From CAZCAQ01 sp964496905 (GTDB lineage: Bacteria; Patescibacteriota; WWE3; UBA101185; UBA10185), in assembly GCA_964496905.1 (NCBI GenBank), contig CAZCAQ010000005.1:1-64000 (forward strand): 64,000 nucleotides of DNA, given 5' to 3'. Shown in pieces: positions 58,384 through 64,000 of this stretch. The notes below the pieces were generated by a model. It made no database searches. It was given only the letters and a program-made list of their open reading frames with translations, and was not told the DNA's origin. The translations under genes and the position numbers were made by a program. Numbering within the stretch: the stretch's first letter is position 1; each line of letters begins with the position of its first letter.

Positions 58384-58626
58384 GTGTCTAAGAAGCCCAT
58401 GATATCAAAGGGAAATGAAAGTTTGCCTATAAAGGGCAATAACGCTGTGCGTAAAAAGAATAAGCCTGCCCCTTTGTTTGATCTAGTCATAAAAAATGGC
58501 GAATATGTCATTGTATCAAAAAACAGATGGAAGAAAGATGGCAAGTTTGAAACAAGCGGTACAATGGCAGAACTGCTAGCTTTTTGTAGAGAAAAAGAAG
58601 TCAAGCCGCGCATAGCTCAGTTCTAG
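58384..58626 (+). CDS. Small basic hypothetical protein (80 aa)
   Basis: 80 aa from GTG 58384. A Lys-rich first third (GNNAVRKKNKPAP) and then LFDLVIKNGEYVIVSKNRWKKDGKF, followed by a helix with TMAELLAFCREKEV. No family recognised; the charge suggests nucleic-acid contact. The start region carries an ATG-TAA unit on a good Shine-Dalgarno, so translation of the GTG may be by reinitiation or regulated. A strong terminator follows. Confidence 0.68.
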   Translation: MSKKPMISKGNESLPIKGNNAVRKKNKPAPLFDLVIKNGEYVIVSKNRWKKDGKFETSGTMAELLAFCREKEVKPRIAQF

Positions 58627-58654
58627 TATAACTGTGCCTAGAATTAGCTAGAAG

Positions 58655-58702
58655 AAAGGACAAGGCCTGTTTAGAGCAAACTTTAAGCACTTGTCCTTTT
58701 TT
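58655..58702 (+). terminator. Intrinsic terminator of 80-aa gene
   Basis: AAAGGACAAG / CTTGTCCTTT, a 10-bp stem with a 25-nt loop and a T-run (TTTTTTATTTT). Confidence 0.82.
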
Positions 58703-58735
58703 ATTTTATACACTCAACACAGTTTCACTCTCAAT

Positions 58736-58766
58736 TTGGCTACAAATTTGAAATAGATGCTATAAA
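58736..58766 (+). promoter_or_regulatory. Promoter of 92-aa gene
   Basis: TTGGCT (58736-58741), 19-nt spacer ending TGC, TATAAA (58761-58766); an extended -10. Confidence 0.45.
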
Positions 58767-58806
58767 GTCGTAACATAAGTTTAAATCATTGGAACGAGGT
58801 AAGAAA

Positions 58807-59085
58807 ATGAAAATTGAAGTTGTAGAATACGGCGGTAGGAGAAATATTCTTAACTTGCTTAGGGTGTATCAAATTGTACTGGAGCATTTTCCAAATCCTC
58901 CAGGCACTTATGCCTTTTGCAACGAAATCGATTATGCGGCAGTTGCGGTTCTAACAGGTTTAAAAGGCTCACAGGCACTAGATTCAGAAGAACTCCCTGG
59001 GGTGGCTATTTTTACTATTCCAGGTGTAAGGGCGCATGAACTCAAAGATATAATTTGGAAAGCGGCAGCAGAGGTCTACATATAA
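58807..59085 (+). CDS. Small hypothetical protein (92 aa)
   Basis: 92 aa from ATG 58807, with GAGGT about 6 nt upstream; an earlier in-frame TTG lies before this Shine-Dalgarno. Sequence MKIEVVEYGGRRNILNLLRVYQIVL..., with EIDYAAVAVLTGLKG and VAIFTIPGVRAHELKDIIW; alternating beta and alpha segments, soluble. No family recognised. Single-gene unit with its own promoter. Confidence 0.66.
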   Translation: MKIEVVEYGGRRNILNLLRVYQIVLEHFPNPPGTYAFCNEIDYAAVAVLTGLKGSQALDSEELPGVAIFTIPGVRAHELKDIIWKAAAEVYI

Positions 59086-59136
59086 CCCCACAGGGAGTTT
59101 GTATTGTAGGCCTTTTTATTTGATCGCTAAGTGATT

Positions 59137-59213
59137 TGGTGGGCGGTACAGGGATCGAACCTGTGACCTCACGGATGTAAACCGTGTGCTCTAACCAGCT
59201 GAGCTAACCGCCC
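59137..59213 (-). tRNA. tRNA-Val (anticodon TAC)
   Basis: Acceptor GGGCGGT/ACCGCCC, discriminator A, encoded CCA (59139-59137). Anticodon stem CACGG/CCGTG with loop TTTACAT gives TAC. T arm ACAGG-TTCGATC-CCTGT. No palindrome cluster beside it. Confidence 0.95.
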
Positions 59214-59258
59214 CAAACATACTAACCAACCTAGAACATGAGCAATTATAGCATTTGC

Positions 59259-60107
59259 TCATTGTTGAACAATAAACAACAGATCTTCTCCAGTATTATA
59301 CCCAGGCCTCAGTCTTTTAAGCTCAAACTGTTCTTTTTCCAGTTCAGAAATGCCCATTACGGTACTAACTGCGTTTGAATATCCAGCTTTTTCCACAAGT
59401 TGTTTTGTAGTAGCATCATAAACACCATAAGGATAAGCAAAAGATACAACTGGCTGTCCAAGTAAATCCTCAAGGTATTTTTTGCTTTGAATCAATTCAA
59501 ACTCAACATTTTCAACAGGTGCGTTAGGTAGCCATGAGTGATTCATTGTGTGTGAGCCAAATTCAACAAGTCCTGACTTATTAATTTCAGCAATTTGCTC
59601 AGCGGTCATATAGTTGAGCTTACCAATGTAATTAGGCACAACGTACGAAACAGCCTTAGCATTGTGCTTTTTTAGTAACGGAAACACATCTGTATAAAAA
59701 TCGGCATACCCGTCATCAAAAGACAAAACGACTGGCTTTTTAATTTGAACACTTTTACTGGTATATAACTGCTCTGGAGTAACAAAAGTATATCCAGCCT
59801 CCTTTAAAGTAAGCACTTGCTGTTCAAAAATATGAGGTTGAATATTTAAGGAATCACGTAAATAGTCCCTTTTGTCCTGATTGTATTCAACATAGTGATA
59901 CATCAAAATTGGCACCCTTGTACTTTTTGTACGCTTAAACTGAGCGAAAGGACTTTCAAAGGTGAATTTTTGCAGATTTTTACTTGGATCAACGCTTAAT
60001 ACAGGCCCAAAACTACTTGTATTAGTCTCGCCACCCCAAATAGCATATGTAACAAAAAACAGTGCAATTATTATCAAAGCTATAAATGGCCAATTTTTTG
60101 AACTCAT
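59259..60107 (-). CDS. Membrane-anchored polysaccharide deacetylase
   Basis: 282 aa. One N-terminal membrane segment (about 5-23), then a NodB-homology domain: ILMYHYVEY, catalytic SFDDGYADF (Asp pair, motif 1), HTMNHSWL (metal His, motif 2), FAYPYGVYD (motif 3). It removes N-acetyl groups from peptidoglycan or another polysaccharide outside the membrane. TAAAAT ends 6 nt before the ATG. It fits the glycan theme of the window. Confidence 0.93.
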   Translation of the reverse strand: MSSKNWPFIALIIIALFFVTYAIWGGETNTSSFGPVLSVDPSKNLQKFTFESPFAQFKRTKSTRVPILMYHYVEYNQDKRDYLRDSLNIQPHIFEQQVLTLKEAGYTFVTPEQLYTSKSVQIKKPVVLSFDDGYADFYTDVFPLLKKHNAKAVSYVVPNYIGKLNYMTAEQIAEINKSGLVEFGSHTMNHSWLPNAPVENVEFELIQSKKYLEDLLGQPVVSFAYPYGVYDATTKQLVEKAGYSNAVSTVMGISELEKEQFELKRLRPGYNTGEDLLFIVQQ

Positions 60108-60113
60108 TTACTT

Positions 60114-60119
60114 ATTTTA
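60114..60119 (-). promoter_or_regulatory. -10 box TAAAAT, leaderless start of deacetylase
   Basis: TAAAAT, 6 nt (AAGTAA), then ATG 60107. Confidence 0.5.
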
Positions 60120-60184
60120 GGGGTTTAGTAATTAACTAACAATATCTCGACTTTGTGTTAAAAAAGTGCTTAAATCCACTAAAT

Positions 60185-61159
60185 ATGGAAAATACCGATT
60201 TACTAATTTTTGCACTTGTTTGCGCTTTACGGCTTTTTGTCCCACTTTTAATTCCAAAATACCCGCTAATAGGTGTTGTTTTAAGCTTAATTATTGACGC
60301 AGTAGATCAAACAATTTTCCAATTATTTACCAATATTGATCTAACTCTTTACCAAAATTACGATAAAGCTCTTGATATTTACTACTTAACTATTACGTAT
60401 CTTTCAATTTTTAGAAACTGGACAAATCCTTATGCNNNNNNNNNNNNNNNNNNNNNNNNNNNNNNNNNNNNNNNNNNNNNNNNNNNNNNNNNNNNNNNNN
60501 NNNNNNNNNNNNNNNNNNNNNNNNNNNNNNNNNNNGATACAACAGACATGTTAAAAGAACACGTTTTTCATGTACCGCTAGACGCAACTTTAAGTGAAAT
60601 AGTTATGGCTAATTTGTGGCTACCTTTTGTGTTTTTTGGAGCAATCATAGGGCTATTCTACCTAGCCAAATATCTAGTTAAAAAGCTTCCTCCAAAAGAT
60701 TGGCGTTTTAGATTAAACAGAGAAGCCACAAAGGTTACAGCGCCACTGCAACAGAAAGCAAAACTTACTATGGCACAATTATTTAGCAAACAACTTTTAG
60801 AAAAAGTTGTTCTCATTACATTTGTAACAACGATTTTCTCTCAAATTGTCCCAGACCTACGTGTTCACATGCTTTACCTTGGTTTAGGTGTATGCTTAAT
60901 TATTGTAGCAAATACGCTTGTAAGCCAGTTTATTCATGATAAAGGGTTTAAGGTAAAAAATTCCTTCTTGGAGTTTTTGGTCATTTTAGTCATGAACATT
61001 GCCATTTTTAACGTCTTGGACTTTTTCTCAACAAAGGTGAACTCTGGTAGATTAAGCCTTGGAGCACTGTTCTTTTTGTACATTTTGTCCATTATTGTGG
61101 CTCTTTACGACTGGTATAGAGACGATTACGAATATCGATTCAAGCAAAAAGTAGCCTAA
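60185..61159 (+). CDS. Multi-helix membrane protein with assembly gap
   Basis: About 324 aa if the 100 N are taken at face value, from ATG 60185; a GTG ten codons earlier is possible. Hydrophobic segments flank polar loops (LICVLLI-type VCALRLFVPLLIP, LPFVFFGAIIGLFYLAKYL, TFVTTIFSQIV, LGVCLIIVANTLVS, and the end LGALFFLYILSIIVALY). Sequence AVDQTIFQ near residue 38 is conserved-looking. No family recognised. True length and frame across the gap are unknown. Confidence 0.68.
   Translation: MENTDLLIFALVCALRLFVPLLIPKYPLIGVVLSLIIDAVDQTIFQLFTNIDLTLYQNYDKALDIYYLTITYLSIFRNWTNPYXXXXXXXXXXXXXXXXXXXXXXXXXXXXXXXXXXDTTDMLKEHVFHVPLDATLSEIVMANLWLPFVFFGAIIGLFYLAKYLVKKLPPKDWRFRLNREATKVTAPLQQKAKLTMAQLFSKQLLEKVVLITFVTTIFSQIVPDLRVHMLYLGLGVCLIIVANTLVSQFIHDKGFKVKNSFLEFLVILVMNIAIFNVLDFFSTKVNSGRLSLGALFFLYILSIIVALYDWYRDDYEYRFKQKVA
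60436..60535. other. Assembly gap (100 N) in membrane protein gene
   Basis: The flanking sequences do not repeat each other, so a real unsequenced stretch is possible; its length is a placeholder. Confidence 0.9.
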
Positions 61160-61175
61160 AGCAGCATTTCCCAAA

Positions 61176-61203
61176 CAAAAAGCTCCCGGTTTCCCAGGAG
61201 CTT
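61176..61203 (-). terminator. Terminator of DUF4203 gene
   Basis: Minus-strand AAGCTCC / GGAGCTT stem with a 10-nt loop, followed by TTTTTGTTT. Confidence 0.82.
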
Positions 61204-61228
61204 AATGCTTAATCGTAAACTCTACTTA

Positions 61229-61912
61229 TTATTGAGTAGGAGTTTGTGGTTCAGCTGGTGCTGTTGTTGAAACCTTTTTCATTTCATCTTCCCACATATA
61301 TGCTGACATCATGTCCATATCTTTTTCCATTGTGTGCTGAACGGCGATTCCTACTGCAGATAGAACTATCCATCCTAAAGTCCAGAATAGTGAGTTAGTA
61401 ACTTTTAGAGAGGTTAATCCTAGCGTAGCGCTAACGGCTGTCATAGGTCCTAATAATACAAAAAGGGCCATAATGAGTGCCATTGCTCCTGCTAATGCTG
61501 ATGTAACCATTATTATGACTCTAGGCATTTTGGTTGATACAAAAAGTACACCAAAAAGTCCTGCTGAGATAATTCCAACGATAAATGGCATCATGGATTC
61601 AAAGCCTAATGCATACATTAAACCTGCTCCAAGTGCATAACCTAGGGTGACACCGTAAATTATTACCGCTAATGCGTACGCGTAGTAAGCAAGCGCCGCA
61701 AAAATTAAACCGATTACAATTCCTACTAAAAATCCCATTGCCGATGCAAAAAGAGATTCTCCTAAGAGTGCATTCATGCCTGACATTCCAGCAAAAAGTC
61801 CTGTAAATAATGCCCACAAGGGCAGCAAAATTCTAAAGAACCTATAACCGCTAAAAAGTAACATCAAGCCCAACAATGCTGCAAAGACTATAAATATTAA
61901 TGAATATAACAT
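61229..61912 (-). CDS. DUF4203-like multi-helix membrane protein
   Basis: 227 aa with about seven membrane segments rich in Gly/Ala (MGFLVGIVIGLIFAALAYYAYAL, YALGAGLMYALGF), a pattern of DUF4203/TMEM198-like proteins, and a polar Thr/Pro-rich C-terminal tail (TTAPAEPQTPTQ). Function unknown. It has a strong Shine-Dalgarno-like GGGGGTGAT 7-8 nt before the ATG, and its own terminator. Confidence 0.82.
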   Translation of the reverse strand: MLYSLIFIVFAALLGLMLLFSGYRFFRILLPLWALFTGLFAGMSGMNALLGESLFASAMGFLVGIVIGLIFAALAYYAYALAVIIYGVTLGYALGAGLMYALGFESMMPFIVGIISAGLFGVLFVSTKMPRVIIMVTSALAGAMALIMALFVLLGPMTAVSATLGLTSLKVTNSLFWTLGWIVLSAVGIAVQHTMEKDMDMMSAYMWEDEMKKVSTTAPAEPQTPTQ

Positions 61913-62023
61913 TTGTATATCACCCCCTTAGATCAATAATAGCATAATGAAGAAAAAGACAATAGAATTTGCTTTAGTTAAAGCATATACAGAGATCTAT
62001 GGGTTTGGCAACGCAAAGTGGTG

Positions 62024-63946
62024 CTACCAGCCTCCGCCGCCGCCACCACCTCCACCGCCACCAGAGGAACCCCCAGAAAAACCAGACGAACCAGAATGCG
62101 ATGAGGTAGTTCTCATACTAGAAGCCACACCTGAAGCAAAAGCCTGTGAAGAAAAATTTGCTATAGTATTGTTTCCGTTGCCAATATACCAGGCCTGATA
62201 ATTTTCCTTTTGAATATTCGCCATTTGAGCAATTTCATTTTTAAACTTGGCACTCCAAACAGGCTCAAGGTCAAGTGCAATTGCATACGGCAAATACTTT
62301 TCGTACATGTTAAACCGCTCGGGAATAGACGAACTTAAGCCTTTAAGATAATATTCCTGGCTTTTGAGGAAAATTTTAAAACCTTCAGATTTGTCTTGAA
62401 TTTCACGGGCTAGATTAGTTCGGCGAGGCATATAGCTGCCAACGTAAATTGATTCAACTGCAATTAATACAACAAAAACATAACCGAAAATATTTATATC
62501 GTCAGGTGCTAAAAAAGTTCCAAAATAGCTAAAATCAGTCCCAACTACAATTACATATAGACACAATTGAATAAAACCAAAAAGCAAAAACGCCATCATA
62601 TTTAGTAAAAACATTTTTCCAACTATATTTGTGTTAGAAACTATATATTTCTTGCGCAATTGAGTTGACTTTCTATCAACGATTTTTTGTAAAGCTTGCA
62701 CTTTAGTAATGTTTGCTTTGCTAAAAGTAAAGACGCCATCTGGATCCGATGCAACTGAAAATATATCTCCAAGTCTTTCAACAAATCCTTTTTTCTCAGT
62801 AAGTTCTTTAATAACAACTTTGTAGTCAAAATTCAGGTCTTCTGTTGCCCCAAACATATCTTGATAAAGTTCCAAACTAGCTCCGGACAAATCCTGGGTA
62901 GATTTATTTGTTTTAACAACTGAATAGGCTTTTGATTCTCCTTCAACTATTTTAACGTAGCCGTTAATTGCGAGTTGCATAATGAGTGTAGAAAGATAAA
63001 CATAATCATTTTTGCCCATTTTATCTATAAATCTAAGTTCAAAAGGCGTAACACCTTCAGGAGGACCAAAATTAACTGGAATTGTAGGAAGTCCTCCTTG
63101 ATCCTTGCCGTGTTTTCTCCAAAGTAAGTAAAACACTATGGTTGCAGTTAATAGCAAAGCAAATCCGCTAATTACCTGCGCGATAGAAGCATAAAGTCTA
63201 GCGTTTTGTGTTGTTTCGGCTGGTTGAGTAACAAAACCTTTTGGCCAGTTTACTGCAATTGTAATGCCTTCCTGAGGTTGCAATACCGTGTCGTGTTGAA
63301 ACTTAATTAGGGATGAGTTTGATTGAGTAGTAATGTTTGCAGTTTGCCCTTTAGCAATGCTTCCAACTGGACCGTAATAGGAAATTGAATTAATCTGGTC
63401 TTTTTCCGCTGCAAAAGGTAATGTGATACTTGCTGAAGTAGAATTTATTGGAAGGCTCCAAAAATTTCCAGTTACATTCCAATATAGTTCATCATAATCG
63501 TCAAAAAAGCGAACTTGATCCTGAGCAATATAGTTAATTTGATATGTGTAATACGCCGGTACAGGTAGAAATACATTTTCTTCACCTATGTAAAGCCTAA
63601 GACCATCACTTATACTCTCTGTAAAGAAGGGTTCTGGTTTTCCATCTTTTGTAACGCTGGTGATTGTGATTGGTTTTATTTCTTTTCCATATTTTGACCT
63701 GCTAACTGTTGGATAATCTCTAAAAATACCTCGTTTTAGCGCATCTCCTTTTGCAAAAACTTGTATGGTTTCAGTAACGTTTATGGATCCGTCCATATTT
63801 ACTAATATTTCCGAGTCATAGTTTTGAATGTGTTCTTGTTGCGCTTGTTGTTGAATTTGAGGAGGTATTTGTTGAGCAAATGCTAGACTGTTAAAGAAAA
63901 GTGTAGCCAGCACTAATATGAGTATTTTTGACTTATATGAAGTCAT
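62024..63946 (-). CDS. DUF2207 membrane protein with poly-Gly tail
   Basis: 640 aa from ATG 63946; a GTG two codons earlier is less likely because TAGAAT ends 6 nt before 63946. Signal peptide (...SLAFAQQ), an extracytoplasmic DUF2207 domain (NYDSEILVNMDGSINVTETIQVFAKGD, KRGIFRDYP, YYTYQINYIAQ, WNVTGNFW), a membrane segment near 255-278, a cytoplasmic region (GVTPFELRFIDKMGKNDYVYLSTLIMQLA), two more helices about 450-495, and a final Ser/Gly tail with eleven Gly in a row before Trp. Function unknown in the family. Confidence 0.92.
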   Translation of the reverse strand: MTSYKSKILILVLATLFFNSLAFAQQIPPQIQQQAQQEHIQNYDSEILVNMDGSINVTETIQVFAKGDALKRGIFRDYPTVSRSKYGKEIKPITITSVTKDGKPEPFFTESISDGLRLYIGEENVFLPVPAYYTYQINYIAQDQVRFFDDYDELYWNVTGNFWSLPINSTSASITLPFAAEKDQINSISYYGPVGSIAKGQTANITTQSNSSLIKFQHDTVLQPQEGITIAVNWPKGFVTQPAETTQNARLYASIAQVISGFALLLTATIVFYLLWRKHGKDQGGLPTIPVNFGPPEGVTPFELRFIDKMGKNDYVYLSTLIMQLAINGYVKIVEGESKAYSVVKTNKSTQDLSGASLELYQDMFGATEDLNFDYKVVIKELTEKKGFVERLGDIFSVASDPDGVFTFSKANITKVQALQKIVDRKSTQLRKKYIVSNTNIVGKMFLLNMMAFLLFGFIQLCLYVIVVGTDFSYFGTFLAPDDINIFGYVFVVLIAVESIYVGSYMPRRTNLAREIQDKSEGFKIFLKSQEYYLKGLSSSIPERFNMYEKYLPYAIALDLEPVWSAKFKNEIAQMANIQKENYQAWYIGNGNNTIANFSSQAFASGVASSMRTTSSHSGSSGFSGGSSGGGGGGGGGGGW

Positions 63947-63952
63947 AAACAC

Positions 63953-63958
63953 ATTCTA
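63953..63958 (-). promoter_or_regulatory. -10 box TAGAAT, leaderless start of DUF2207 gene
   Basis: TAGAAT, 6 nt (GTGTTT), then ATG 63946. Nothing else is visible to the window end. Confidence 0.5.
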
Positions 63959-64000
63959 GAACTTTTGAGTATTTTAATAAACAACTAATGTTAAGTTGCA

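Noticed and set aside
61947..62198. Plus-strand frame with a long proline run
   Set aside because: It is the antisense image of the poly-Gly tail of the DUF2207 protein, with no ribosome-binding site.
1..64000. Recoded UGA (Gly or Trp) as in Gracilibacteria or mycoplasmas
   Set aside because: TGA serves as a plausible stop at many genes, including the overlapping GTGA and ATGA junctions, and Trp/Gly positions use normal codons.

Overview
The window is AT-rich (by eye mid-30s % GC), densely packed bacterial DNA with standard stop codons. TGA is used as a real stop and reading frames are intact, so the recoded-UGA lineages are unlikely. I see no rRNA, phage, transposase or CRISPR array. Many small membrane-anchored proteins of unknown function, glycosyltransferases, DUF4349, DUF2207, DUF4203 and DUF1232 proteins, a bacterial PH-SHOCT protein, a very large LamG/FN3 surface protein, and seven scattered tRNA genes (all with U34-type anticodons and encoded CCA) suggest a Candidate Phyla Radiation (Patescibacteria) metagenome scaffold. 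That placement is inference from gene content. Four runs of exactly 100 N mark scaffold joins; one is visibly spurious because a 55-bp sequence is repeated on both sides of it.

Layout. 1-4989 (minus): partial surface protein; operon of ABC exporter, class A beta-lactamase-like serine hydrolase and MsrB-MsrA. 5083-9590 (minus): unknown protein, tRNA-Leu(TAG), two lysozyme-like paralogues, VIT-family transporter, SurA_N protein, hypothetical. 9639-13566 (minus): copper operon csoR / HMA-TauE-cupredoxin fusion / copA with a legible promoter and CsoR operator. 13598-21424: membrane-anchored hypothetical, tRNA-Pro(TGG), P2A cation ATPase, CPA2 antiporter, methyltransferase, LURP-one-related protein, frameshifted nucleotidyltransferase. 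21512-26155 (minus): tRNA-Leu(TAA), tRNA-Arg(TCT), pyrD, MFS, Nudix, tRNA-Gly(TCC), META protein, PH-SHOCT. 26234-33548: small SH3-like proteins, trxB, C39-like protein, DUF4349, superoxide dismutase, GT2, type II NADH dehydrogenase-like flavoprotein, DsbA-like thioredoxin, YceI. 33610-43936: metG, GalT-like, two GT4 enzymes, DedA, RRM protein, GT39, sugar dehydrogenase. 44003-54349 (minus): secreted protein, PHP phosphoesterase, FtsX permease, LolD-like ATPase and a roughly 1,800-residue surface protein. 54455-63946: secreted hypothetical, GNAT, SDR, UDG-superfamily protein, tRNA-Gln(TTG), flavin reductase, small proteins, tRNA-Val(TAC), polysaccharide deacetylase, membrane proteins, DUF2207.

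The most striking window-wide pattern is transcriptional. About twenty genes have a good -10 hexamer ending 6-7 nt before the start codon, so the transcript should begin at the start codon itself (leaderless). A second class, mostly small, secreted or stress genes, has a normal leader and Shine-Dalgarno sequence. Reading the -10 box also corrects several start codons (26853, 13598, 38935, 56530, 63946).

Functionally the window combines redox defence (SOD, MsrBA, TrxB, DsbA-like, NDH-2-like, flavin reductase), copper homeostasis, cation pumping, and cell-surface construction (glycosyltransferases, deacetylase, lysozyme-like proteins, giant adhesin-like protein with an adjacent MacB/LolCDE-type ABC pair).
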